Part shown: positions 26,466 to 33,400 of the stretch, one piece after another
How the letters are laid out: each line of letters opens with the position of its first letter
How positions within the stretch are numbered: the first letter of the stretch is position 1
Assembly: GCF_900258505.1 (NCBI RefSeq)
Contig: NZ_LT984895.1
Location: 125,253-158,652, forward strand
Length of the DNA: 33,400 bases
Reading direction: 5' to 3'
From: Brachybacterium timonense
Lineage (GTDB): Bacteria; Actinomycetota; Actinomycetes; Actinomycetales; Dermabacteraceae
Translations under genes and position numbers: made by a program
The notes under the pieces: generated by a model
Databases searched by the model: none
What the model was told of the DNA's origin: nothing
Seen by the model: the letters and a program-made list of their open reading frames with translations, nothing else

Positions 26466-26776
26466 CTCGTCGTGGGGCGGTCGAGTTCCGCGGCGAAAAA
26501 AGCCGAGGCCGCTTTGAGGATCTCGTTGGCACGGCGAGCTTCAGCCAGCTCGCGGCGCAAGCGCCGGTTCTCCTCCTCGAGCGACTCGCTGCTGCCAGCG
26601 GACGGTTCGGTGGGGCCGTAGCGGTTACACCAGATCCGCAGGGTCTCCAGGCCGACACCGAGTTGGGGTGCGATGGCCCGGATCGACTCTGCGCGCGGGC
26701 CTCCCTCGCGGGCCTGGCGGTCGTAGACCATGCGCACGGCGCGGTCACGCAGCTCGGGACTGAACTTCTTGGGCAT
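26462..26776 (-). CDS. IS3 OrfA (transposase HTH subunit)
   Basis: A 104-residue protein beginning MPKKFSPELRDRAVRMVYD, with an HTH_Tnp_1 domain and a C-terminal leucine-zipper-like helix (ESLEEENRRLRRELAEARRANEILKAA). This is the standard OrfA of IS3 elements. Near its end it contains a U-UUU-UUC heptamer on the mRNA, suitable for -1 frameshifting into OrfB. A ribosome site, GGAG, lies in the bases before the ATG. Confidence 0.93.
   Translation of the reverse strand: MPKKFSPELRDRAVRMVYDRQAREGGPRAESIRAIAPQLGVGLETLRIWCNRYGPTEPSAGSSESLEEENRRLRRELAEARRANEILKAASAFFAAELDRPTTR
26495..26501 (-). promoter_or_regulatory. Programmed -1 frameshift heptamer U UUU UUC
   Basis: On the minus strand the OrfA codons GCT TTT TTC form the slippery heptamer T TTT TTC. 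A -1 slip continues as FRRGTRPPHDE and enters OrfB exactly in its frame. This is the known IS3 strategy for making OrfAB transposase. Confidence 0.8.
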
Positions 26777-26824
26777 ACTCCGATTCTCCTTGCTGAGACT
26801 CGGAACAGAACCCAGGACGCTTCA

Positions 26825-27253
26825 CGCCCTGCTTGGCTCGGCGCCCATCAACACTGGTGGTACACCCACCGCGAACTCCGCAAATGCCGTGCCTTGTTCC
26901 GCGGCCTTCTCCACCGCAACGAACTGTTCACCTGGCTGACCCTCGGCAATGTCCCACTGCCGAGGACCACCTCACCGCTCGAGGGTGGGCCGAACAAGGC
27001 CATCAAGGACCTTCTGCGCGTCCACCGGGGCCTGCCCGAAGACCATGCCCGACGCGGCATCGAATGGCTCCTCAACACCTGGTGCCAGTTCCCCCACGAC
27101 CCATGGTCACTGGCCCAGCCTCACCAATGGACACCAACCAAGACCACACGGCGCGTCATCGACGAACCCGACGGGCCACAACCCGGCACCGCATTCTCAT
27201 GGGAAGACGGCAACGGCATCCAGAAGGGCTGGGCAGGCCGCTGGCACCCATGA
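26825..27253 (+). pseudogene. IS256/IS1249-like transposase, C-terminal fragment
   Basis: A 142-residue open remnant that begins immediately at the outer end of the IS3 right repeat. It has the IS1249-type C-terminal pattern: WWYTHRELRKCRALFRGLL, LFTWL, then SPLEGGPNKAIKDLLRVHRGL, whose Glu is the likely third catalytic residue. It ends in GWAGRWHP and a stop at 27253. The N-terminal two thirds are absent; the DNA left of the IS3 element is not IS1249. A deletion must therefore have accompanied or followed the IS3 insertion. Confidence 0.85.
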
Positions 27254-27289
27254 CACGCCGACAGCCATACACACATTTCTGCCGCTAAC
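27254..27289 (+). repeat. Probable right end of the IS1249-like element
   Basis: The DNA after the transposase stop (ACACATTTCTGCCGCTAACC at 27271-27290) lies at the point where the neighbouring permease reading frame breaks off, so it is probably the terminal repeat of the IS256-family element. The other end is missing, so the exact boundary, about 27288-27290, is uncertain. Confidence 0.5.
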
Positions 27290-27662
27290 CCACCGATGGA
27301 ATGGGCCGCAAGAACTCAATGACCGCTCCCATTGCCTCGAACAAGAGACGAAAAGACCCCAGCACGAGCCCGAGTGCGATACCAAAGACGGACGCGATGG
27401 AGAGCCCGATGAACCAGGCCACCAACGTCGCTCCGACATCTTGGAGGAACGCCAGATCTACAAGGAGCCCGAACACGTCCACGATCACCTTTGACGCTAG
27501 CGGAAGCGCGCTGGGCGGAAGCACTCCAGTGATCGAGGCGAGCTCCAGAATAACCAAGGTGACCAGAGCTCCGACGGCGCCCAGAGCTGGTCGCCGAGTT
27601 TTGAGTCCGCTCGGCTTGGAACCAACGCCCGGGAGCCGCGCAGCATTCGCAGTGGCGCTCAC
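27285..27662 (-). pseudogene. ABC importer permease, truncated by an IS end
   Basis: The N-terminal ~122 residues of a binding-protein-dependent transport permease of the SsuC/TauC/NrtB type. A GTG start at 27662 has GGAGG four bases upstream. Membrane segments (LGAVGALVTLVILELASITG, VAWFIGLSIASVFGIALGLV) are followed by the beginning of the conserved loop FLRPIPSV, where the frame passes into the IS1249-like end and stops at 27285. The rest of the gene is absent from the window. It lies 130 bases downstream of the fused ABC transporter on the same strand, so it may have been part of that operon; its substrate is unknown. Confidence 0.85.
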
Positions 27663-27792
27663 ATTGCCTCCATTGGGTAGCGGGATGGACGGGTCATCAA
27701 CGAACCGCACCGACGACGCAGGCCAGCACATTCAGCGGTGCATGTACGCGAGTCTTTGGCATCCAGGCCAGCTGGCCATTCCGTGGACCACG

Positions 27793-30700
27793 TCAACGCG
27801 GGTCTTTCCCTGGATCTCCGACTGGAAAAGCAGGCGTTGAAACCACACCGGCCGAGGCCGTGGCAAACTCGTGGGCACGCCACAGCCGTTGGTAGGTGGG
27901 GCTGCTGCTCAGGAGTTGTTCGTGGGTGCCCGTTGTTTCCACGCCATGTTCGCTGAGCACGACAATGCATTCGCTGGAGCGAATGGTGTTCAGCCGGTGG
28001 GCAATGATCATCACCGTGCGGCCGGCGACTAGCGAGGAGAGGGCTCGCTGGATGCGCACCTCTGTCCGGGGATCAACCGACGCGACGGCCTCATCGAGCA
28101 GTAGGACCGGGGCGTCCTTGACAAGGGCACGAGCGATGGAGAGCCGCTGACGCTGGCCACCGGAGAGGTTTCCACCGGCCTCGTCGATCATCGCGTCGAG
28201 TCCGCCGGGCATGGCGGCAACGAAATCATGTGCTTGGGCAAGTTCGAGAGCATGCCACAGGTTGTCATCGCTGATGGCTGTCCCCATTGTGAGGTTGTCG
28301 CGCACGGTCGCGGGAAACAGGTAGACGTCCTGGTACACGGTTGTCACTTGGGCAGCCAGCCCTGCCGAGGTCAAGTCCCGCACATCGGTGTCACCGAACC
28401 GTACCGATCCATCGTCGACGTCCCAGAAACGGGCGACGAGGTTGGCGACGGTGGACTTGCCGGAACCCGACGGACCCACGAGCGCAGTGACGGTGTCGGG
28501 TCGAGCAATCATGCTGGCGCCGTCGAGCACCCGGTGACCGTCGCGATAGGAGAAGCCGACATCACGCAATTCCACCGGCACGCCGTTCTCGGCGTGCACG
28601 GGAGCTTCGAGGTGGCCCTCAGGTAGCGGCTCGATGTCCCACAGCTCGCCGATGTGCTCGGCGATGCGCCCCTGCAGGTGTCGGTAGCTCGAGAGCTCCA
28701 ACATTTCCTGGTAGGGCCGGTAGAGACTCAACGAGACCACGAGCATCAGCAGCGCGATTTGCTGGGGCAATCCCCCATCGAGATGCCGCAGGCACACCAC
28801 CCAGATCAGCGCAGCGAATCCCAACTCCAGCACGGCCGACGCCAGCGATGTGAGCGGGCTGGTACGCACGGCCATGGCGACGCTTCGGCGACGCAGCTCC
28901 TCGACGGTGGCGCGATAACGACCCGCTTGGGGCGCGTCGGGATTGGCTCGGATCACAGCGGTGCCCTGCACGAACTCGAGGAGGTCGCCACTGGCGCGCG
29001 AACGCACTTGCATCACACGTGCGAGCACATTCTTTTCGACTCGATCGGAGACCCAGAGCAGGACCCCGAACACTGGCACGCCCACGAGTGCAGCCACGGC
29101 AAGACGCCAATCGAAGATGAACAGGACCACGGCTGCCAGCAGCGGCTGCAGCAGGCCCACGATGATCTTCGCCGGCAGATTGATGAAGTCGACCAGCGGC
29201 AGGTCAGACACGACGAGCGTCGCTGTCCGCCCGACGTCGAGGCGGTCGTATTCACCCAACGGAATGCGACGCAGATGTCCCAGCACCGAGCGACGCAACT
29301 GCATCCAGGCCCGATTGGCCTTCGGCCACCAGGTGCTGGCCAGCCCAACGCCGATGAACCATCGCAGCAGAAAGATCCCCAGCAACATCAGGCCATGACG
29401 CCACCAGGCCCCCGTGGAGGGCTCACCACCGAGCACATCGAGCAGGGCCAGCACCACGACCACGATGGGTGCGCTGGTGAGCATGCCGTCGGCGATGATG
29501 AGCCAGAGCCCACCACGCCACAGGTCGCGGCGTTGGTGGCCGAGCATCGCCAGCCACTGCCGTACCGGATTCATGGAGCCCAGACCATGGACACGAGGCG
29601 TCTCACCGAGTTCTCGGTCACGGTTCGCCGACCTGTCGATGTCGGACGCATCGCTCGAGCGCTCGGAACGGTCAGCGTGGATGCCGGTTTCGCCCGCGCC
29701 ACCGGTCAACTGCCAGCCCTGGGCATCCAGGTAGTCCGACCAGAGTTCGGCATAGTCTGGGCAGTCCTGCATCATCTCGTCGTGGGGGGCGCAATGCACG
29801 ATGCACCCCTCGGCGAGGTAGGCGATACGGTCATGGCTGGCTATGGTGCCCAGCCGGTGGGCGACCGTGATCATCGTGGCGCTGGCGCGGAGCTCGGCAA
29901 GGGCTTCGTTCACAGCCGATTCGCTCTCCGCATCCAGAAAAGCAGTCGCTTCGTCGAGCAGCACGATCTTGGCACCCTTGAGCAGGGCCCGGGCCACCGA
30001 GAGCCGCTGACGCTGTCCGCCCGAGAGCTGACCACCACCGGCGGGCAGGACGGTGTGCCAGCCCTCGGGCAGTTCGGCGACGAACTGGCTTACGCGCGCC
30101 CGGTCGGCCGCGGCGATCACCTCATCGTCACTGGCCCCGGGGCGAGCCATGCGGATGTTCTCCATGATGGTGTCGGCGAACAGGTAGTCGTCCTGCTGGA
30201 CGTAGGCGACGCGCCGCATCAGCTCGACCGGGTCGAGATCACGCACGTCGACACCACCAAGGCGCACGGAGCCCTCGGAGACATCGTGGAACCGAGCCAG
30301 CAGGCCGAGCAGCGTCGACTTGCCGCCCCCAGAGGGGCCGACGATTGCCAACGAGGTGTTCTCCGGGATGTCCAGGTTCACATCGGAGAGCACATCGGGC
30401 TCATCGTCGTCGTACCGGAACCACACATTGCGCAACTCCAGAGCGAACCCCTCCGGCTCATGGGCTTCGTTCGGCACCGGAAGATCGGGTTCGTCAAGGA
30501 TCTCGGCGATGTTCTTCAACCCGGCCTCGACCTGATACTGCAGGACCGCGAGGCTGATCAGCAGACCCATAAGTGGTTGCGCGAAGCCAGTACCCACCAG
30601 CAGGAAGAACACCAGCGTCGCCGGGCTGATGATGCCCTGCGCGGTACACCACAATCCGACGGGCAGGATGAGTAGAACCGGACTCGACGACAGCGCCGTG

Positions 30701-31461
30701 CTGGCCACAGCCTGCCACTTGCCCCGGGCCTCCTTCCGGTTCTCGATATCTGCGGTCGCCGCTATAGCGGCATCGGTGGCACCGTGGCCGGCCCGCCCCG
30801 CCAGGAAGCCGCGCAGGACGCGCATTCCGCGCAAATACGAAATGACGCTGGTGTTGAGGTCGGCTTTGATCGTCGATTCCTGCTCGGCGAACCCAGCAGA
30901 ACGGTTGACTCCCCAAACGATCAGCGCAACAGCCAGCACGACCACGAGAACAGCCGCCACACCGACCTGCCAGCCCATGATGAACATGACGATGATGCTT
31001 GCCACCGGCACCGCGATCGCCGCGGCGATGTCGGGGATGGCATGCGACAGGCCGAGCTCCAGTTGTTCCACATCGTCCTGCAGAACCTTCTTGAGGTGAC
31101 CAGCGCTTCGAGCGCGAACGCGGCCCAGCGGCATGCGGGCCAACCGCTCGGCCAGCGCGACGCGGAGATCAGCGAGGATCCGGTAGGCGGCGTTGTGCGA
31201 CACAGCATTGGCCAGTGCCTTGAACACCACCTTGGCGATGACCGCCAGCGCTGCCCAGACCGCGAGCGTGATCAACGCGAAACGATCCGGTTCGTCGCTC
31301 AGGAAGAGTTCGGTCGCCACGAGGTGGACGATCAGATACGGCGCCAGCCCCAGCAATGCTCCGACGATGGCCAGGATCGCACTGGCGATCAGGGCACCCT
31401 TGCGTCGGCCAATCGTGTGGGCGATGCGCTGCTGCCCGCTTGCTTGCACGTGATCAGGCAT
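27793..31461 (-). CDS. Single-chain double ABC transporter, IrtAB/YbtPQ type
   Basis: A 1222-residue protein made of two complete half-transporters. Half one has an ABC membrane domain from about residue 20 and a nucleotide-binding domain with Walker A GPSGGGKST (about 373), LSGGQRQR (about 478) and IVLLDEATAFLD. A polar Ser/Asp/Arg linker near 575-640 leads into half two, which has its own six-helix domain, GPSGSGKST (about 994), LSGGQRQR (about 1097) and VLLLDEAVASVD. Both ATPase sites look intact. Exporter-fold ABC pairs of the YbtP/YbtQ and IrtA/IrtB type import ferric siderophores. That role fits the iron box at 31501 and the divergent YbtX-like gene. No siderophore-interacting (SIP) domain as in IrtA was seen. 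GGAG precedes the ATG. An antibiotic or lipid exporter is the main alternative. Confidence 0.9.
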   Translation of the reverse strand: MPDHVQASGQQRIAHTIGRRKGALIASAILAIVGALLGLAPYLIVHLVATELFLSDEPDRFALITLAVWAALAVIAKVVFKALANAVSHNAAYRILADLRVALAERLARMPLGRVRARSAGHLKKVLQDDVEQLELGLSHAIPDIAAAIAVPVASIIVMFIMGWQVGVAAVLVVVLAVALIVWGVNRSAGFAEQESTIKADLNTSVISYLRGMRVLRGFLAGRAGHGATDAAIAATADIENRKEARGKWQAVASTALSSSPVLLILPVGLWCTAQGIISPATLVFFLLVGTGFAQPLMGLLISLAVLQYQVEAGLKNIAEILDEPDLPVPNEAHEPEGFALELRNVWFRYDDDEPDVLSDVNLDIPENTSLAIVGPSGGGKSTLLGLLARFHDVSEGSVRLGGVDVRDLDPVELMRRVAYVQQDDYLFADTIMENIRMARPGASDDEVIAAADRARVSQFVAELPEGWHTVLPAGGGQLSGGQRQRLSVARALLKGAKIVLLDEATAFLDAESESAVNEALAELRASATMITVAHRLGTIASHDRIAYLAEGCIVHCAPHDEMMQDCPDYAELWSDYLDAQGWQLTGGAGETGIHADRSERSSDASDIDRSANRDRELGETPRVHGLGSMNPVRQWLAMLGHQRRDLWRGGLWLIIADGMLTSAPIVVVVLALLDVLGGEPSTGAWWRHGLMLLGIFLLRWFIGVGLASTWWPKANRAWMQLRRSVLGHLRRIPLGEYDRLDVGRTATLVVSDLPLVDFINLPAKIIVGLLQPLLAAVVLFIFDWRLAVAALVGVPVFGVLLWVSDRVEKNVLARVMQVRSRASGDLLEFVQGTAVIRANPDAPQAGRYRATVEELRRRSVAMAVRTSPLTSLASAVLELGFAALIWVVCLRHLDGGLPQQIALLMLVVSLSLYRPYQEMLELSSYRHLQGRIAEHIGELWDIEPLPEGHLEAPVHAENGVPVELRDVGFSYRDGHRVLDGASMIARPDTVTALVGPSGSGKSTVANLVARFWDVDDGSVRFGDTDVRDLTSAGLAAQVTTVYQDVYLFPATVRDNLTMGTAISDDNLWHALELAQAHDFVAAMPGGLDAMIDEAGGNLSGGQRQRLSIARALVKDAPVLLLDEAVASVDPRTEVRIQRALSSLVAGRTVMIIAHRLNTIRSSECIVVLSEHGVETTGTHEQLLSSSPTYQRLWRAHEFATASAGVVSTPAFPVGDPGKDPR

Positions 31462-31491
31462 GGGACTCCGCTTCGTTCTCCGGGCTGGACG

Positions 31492-31535
31492 GACATAACT
31501 TTAGGTTTGCCTTACCTAACCACATCGCCTAGGGT
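31492..31535. promoter_or_regulatory. Divergent promoter region of the siderophore locus
   Basis: On the plus strand TTGCCT (31507-31512), 17 bases, then TAGGGT (31530-31535) is a reasonable sigma-70 type promoter for the MFS gene. On the minus strand TTAGGT (31519-31514) and TATGTC (31497-31492) with a 16-base spacer could serve the ABC gene. The iron box overlaps the -35 elements of both. Confidence 0.55.
31501..31519. promoter_or_regulatory. DtxR/IdeR iron box
   Basis: TTAGGTTTGCCTTACCTAA matches the DtxR/IdeR consensus TTAGGTTAGSCTAACCTAA at 17 of 19 positions, with both half-sites TTAGGT and ACCTAA intact. It lies between the divergent ABC transporter and MFS genes. The iron-loaded repressor should shut off both units when iron is plentiful. 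Confidence 0.88.
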
Positions 31536-31586
31536 TGTCGCCGTTGCCCGATCCGGCGTAGCGCTTGCCCGACAGGAGACCAGTCG

Positions 31587-32900
31587 ATGGCCGACAACAC
31601 TGCCCTGCCGGATCCCGCGGGATCCTCCCGCACGAGATCACAAACCATGGCTCGCGGCTCACGACTCGCACTGATCGCGAGTCTCTACAGCACGCAGAAC
31701 CTGTCACTCGCAGCGTTCAACTACACCTTCCTGATCGCAGCGCAGAACGCGGGTGTCTCCCTCGAACTCATCGGCGCCGCCACCGGCGTCGCGATGATCC
31801 TTGTGCTGAAATTCGTCTGGGCGCCGTTGGTCGACCGAGTCGGGTCACGCAGCCTGGGGCACTACCGCGGGTGGATCATCGCGTGTCAATCGGCCCTGAC
31901 GATCGGCGCCCTGGCACTCGCAGCCCTCGACCCGGGCCGACACTTCGCGTCGATCATGATTGTCTTCGCGTTGATCTTCCTGTTCGCCGGCACACAGGAT
32001 GTCGCCACGGATGCCGCCACAACCCGGCTGCTAGACCCACAGGATCGCGGCATCGGCAACGGAATCCAATCGGCAGGGGCCTCCTTCGCACAGATTGTCG
32101 GCGGCGGCCTGCTGCTGCTGATCTCGGGCAGCGTGAGTTGGAGCGCCGCCATGGTGACGTTGGCCGTCTTCAGTGGCCTGCCGCTGATCCTTGTTGCGCG
32201 GTGGCGTGAATCGGAGACCACCGACCACCTTCCGACGCCCCATGTCTCGACCCGACAGGTCCTGTCGTTCTTCCGCCAGCCCGGCGTCGTTCGGTGGACC
32301 TTCGCCGTACTACCGCTGTACGTCGTGGGTGGCGTGATCACCTACAACGTCATCCGGCCCTTGCTCACCGACGCCGGGTGGAGCGAGGCCCGCATCGGAA
32401 CCATTGTGGTCATCGGCGGCGGCACTGCCGGGGTGCTCGCCGGCGTGGCTGCCGGCTGGCTCATCAGCCGCGTCGGCCGTCAGCGCTCGATGGTCCTGCT
32501 GGGCATCGCGCAGGTCATCGGTACCGCAGTAACGATCTGGCTGACGCTGACTCCGACCTCGATTGCCGTTGCGGCGTTCGTCACCGCCATCTCCAATGCC
32601 TCCTTCGCCGCAACCGGCGCTTTCCTCTACACGATCGCGATGGATCTGACGCGGCCCGAGAGTTCGGGCACGGACTTCACCGCGTTCTCGACGCTCATTC
32701 AGATCGTCATGGTCATCGGCGGCGGCTTGGGAATCGCTCTGGCGGGGGTGCTCGGTTTCACCGTGGTGGCCATCGGTGCCACAGCCGTCAGCGCCGCCGG
32801 TATCGCGATCGCGACACTCCTGGCCCGACCGGTCATACAGCGCGCCGAAGCACTGGCGACAGCCGGAGCCATTCCCGAATCGGAGAACAGCAATGGATGA
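31587..32900 (+). CDS. MFS transporter, YbtX/RhtX/FptX-like
   Basis: A 437-residue major-facilitator protein with about twelve membrane segments. It resembles the AmpG-related siderophore group: LYSTQNLSLAAFNYTFLIAA at the start, VWAPLVDRVG after helix 2 (the family's A-motif position), FLFAGTQDVATDAATTRLL and GNGIQSAGASFAQIVGGG in the N half. The C half has GVITYNVIRPLLTDAGWS and AFLYTIAMDLTRPESSGTDF. RhtX, FptX and YbtX are inner-membrane proteins of siderophore uptake. AGGAG lies before the ATG. It is divergent from the fused ABC gene across the iron box and overlaps the carrier-protein gene. Substrate assignment is inferred from context. Confidence 0.9.
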   Translation: MADNTALPDPAGSSRTRSQTMARGSRLALIASLYSTQNLSLAAFNYTFLIAAQNAGVSLELIGAATGVAMILVLKFVWAPLVDRVGSRSLGHYRGWIIACQSALTIGALALAALDPGRHFASIMIVFALIFLFAGTQDVATDAATTRLLDPQDRGIGNGIQSAGASFAQIVGGGLLLLISGSVSWSAAMVTLAVFSGLPLILVARWRESETTDHLPTPHVSTRQVLSFFRQPGVVRWTFAVLPLYVVGGVITYNVIRPLLTDAGWSEARIGTIVVIGGGTAGVLAGVAAGWLISRVGRQRSMVLLGIAQVIGTAVTIWLTLTPTSIAVAAFVTAISNASFAATGAFLYTIAMDLTRPESSGTDFTAFSTLIQIVMVIGGGLGIALAGVLGFTVVAIGATAVSAAGIAIATLLARPVIQRAEALATAGAIPESENSNG

Positions 32901-33138
32901 CATTCCAACAAGTCTGGACCAGCTCATCGACCAGATCCGAGAAACGCTCGGCTCTCCGAACGAGCCGCTCGCCGCTGACGATGACCTGTTCACGGCCGGC
33001 CTGGACTCGATCCGACTCATGCACCTCACCGATCGCTGGGCGCAGGCAGGAGCGACGGTGGACCCCATGGCACTGCTCGACGAACCCACTCCCGCCGGCT
33101 TCTGGGATGCGCTCCAAGGAGCCTCCAAGACGACATGA
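32893..33138 (+). CDS. Stand-alone aryl/acyl carrier protein
   Basis: An 81-residue phosphopantetheine carrier domain. The attachment motif is LFTAGLDSIRLMHL with Ser39. Four-helix length and an acidic composition are typical, and the WDALQ ending resembles aryl carrier domains of siderophore synthetases. It would carry an activated acyl or aryl group (for example 2,3-dihydroxybenzoate or salicylate) after modification by a phosphopantetheinyl transferase. The ATG lies inside the MFS gene and overlaps its stop by eight bases, so translation is coupled and expression should follow the same iron control. No adenylating or condensing enzyme is in view; an IS3 element begins 36 bases after the stop. 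Confidence 0.85.
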   Translation: MDDIPTSLDQLIDQIRETLGSPNEPLAADDDLFTAGLDSIRLMHLTDRWAQAGATVDPMALLDEPTPAGFWDALQGASKTT

Positions 33139-33174
33139 CCCGCAATGCACCAAGTACCCTCGCTGCCGTATGTT

Positions 33175-33400
33175 TGAAGCGCCCTGAGTTTGTTGGAGGC
33201 TCCTGACCTTGGAAACGAGGATGGGGTTATGCCGAAGGAACTGTCGAACGGGAAGCCGACGACGCGTCGCTACTCGGACGAGGAGAAGGCCGCCGCGGTG
33301 CGGATGGTGAGGACATTGCGCGCCGAACTCGGCGCCTCCCAAGGGACGGTGCAGCGAGTCGCGACGCAGCTCGGGTACGGGGTCGAATCCGTGCGGATGT
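33175..33400 (+). mobile_element. IS3-family element, left end, running off the window
   Basis: The probable terminal repeat begins TGAAGCGCCCTGAGTTTGTT at 33175, similar to the repeat of the IS3 element at 24070 but not identical. An OrfA start follows at 33229. The right end lies outside the window. Confidence 0.8.
33229..33400 (+). CDS. IS3-family OrfA, partial
   Basis: The first 57 residues (MPKELSNGKPTTRRYSDEEK and onward to VATQLGYGVESVRM) form the HTH start of an IS3-family OrfA that interrupts or ends the siderophore gene string. AACGAGGATG upstream gives a possible ribosome site. The gene continues beyond the window edge. Confidence 0.85.
   Translation, partial: MPKELSNGKPTTRRYSDEEKAAAVRMVRTLRAELGASQGTVQRVATQLGYGVESVRM

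Larger units (their letters stand above)
24070..26824 (-). mobile_element. IS3-family element interrupted by an IS30 element
   Basis: The terminal inverted repeats match at 23 of 24 positions: TGAAGCGTCCTGGGTTTTGT... at 24070-24093 and its complement at 26801-26824, with one T/C difference. Between them lie OrfA, a frameshift window and OrfB, all on the minus strand. An IS30 element sits inside OrfB. Without the 1451-base IS30 insert the element would be about 1.3 kb, normal for IS3. No clear target duplication is seen outside its ends: the left flank is the nitronate monooxygenase promoter region and the right flank is an IS256-family remnant. Confidence 0.9.

Noticed and set aside
24070..33400. 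Composite transposon carrying the siderophore genes
   Set aside because: The two IS3 elements differ in their ends and OrfA sequences, and the left one lies in a scrambled IS stack with no matching target duplication.
1..33400. tRNA, rRNA or riboswitch genes
   Set aside because: No cloverleaf with TTCRA-type T-loop, no rRNA-like stretch and no recognised riboswitch core was seen by eye on either strand.

Overview
The window is high-GC DNA in which coding and antisense frames both stay open for long stretches. It points to an actinobacterium: there is a DtxR/IdeR-type iron box, an LAxTG (sortase E type) cell-wall sorting signal, a DsbA/CcdA redox pair and actinobacterial IS families. A Dermabacteraceae/Brachybacterium-like host is a guess from overall gene style, not something proven here. 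No rRNA, tRNA or CRISPR array was seen.

Left part (1-7300). A minus-strand operon reads xylulokinase, DsbA-like thiol oxidoreductase, CcdA/DsbD-like membrane protein, then a large beta-propeller-like lipoprotein. Next come a minus-strand multi-pass membrane protein and a divergent plus-strand aldo/keto reductase. A strong hairpin separates the reductase from a convergent acidic-linker lipoprotein.

Middle part (7300-24000). A 1347-residue surface protein carries a phosphodiester glycosidase (NAGPA) domain, a calcineurin-like phosphoesterase domain, a Gly/Asp-rich stalk and an LARTG sorting signal. It is followed by an isolated 23-bp perfect inverted repeat and an XpaC-like/TelA pair. Then come two overlapping Gfo/Idh/MocA dehydrogenases, a HemG-like flavodoxin, a membrane protein split by a frameshift, an UcpA-like SDR, an SGNH-esterase/sialidase fusion and a nitronate monooxygenase.

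Right part (24070-33400). A stack of nested insertion sequences (IS30 inside IS3, IS3 abutting an IS256/IS1249 remnant, which itself ends inside an ABC permease gene) borders an iron-siderophore locus. That locus has a single-chain double ABC transporter of the IrtAB/YbtPQ type (minus strand). Divergent from it, across a 17/19 match to the DtxR/IdeR box, lie a YbtX/RhtX-like MFS transporter and an overlapping stand-alone aryl/acyl carrier protein. Another IS3-family element starts just after the carrier gene and runs off the window, so siderophore assembly genes, if present, lie beyond it or have been lost.

The most interesting items are the iron-boxed siderophore locus with the fused transporter and coupled carrier protein, the SGNH-sialidase fusion, the glycosidase/phosphoesterase LAxTG protein and the 12.5-kb inverted repeat.
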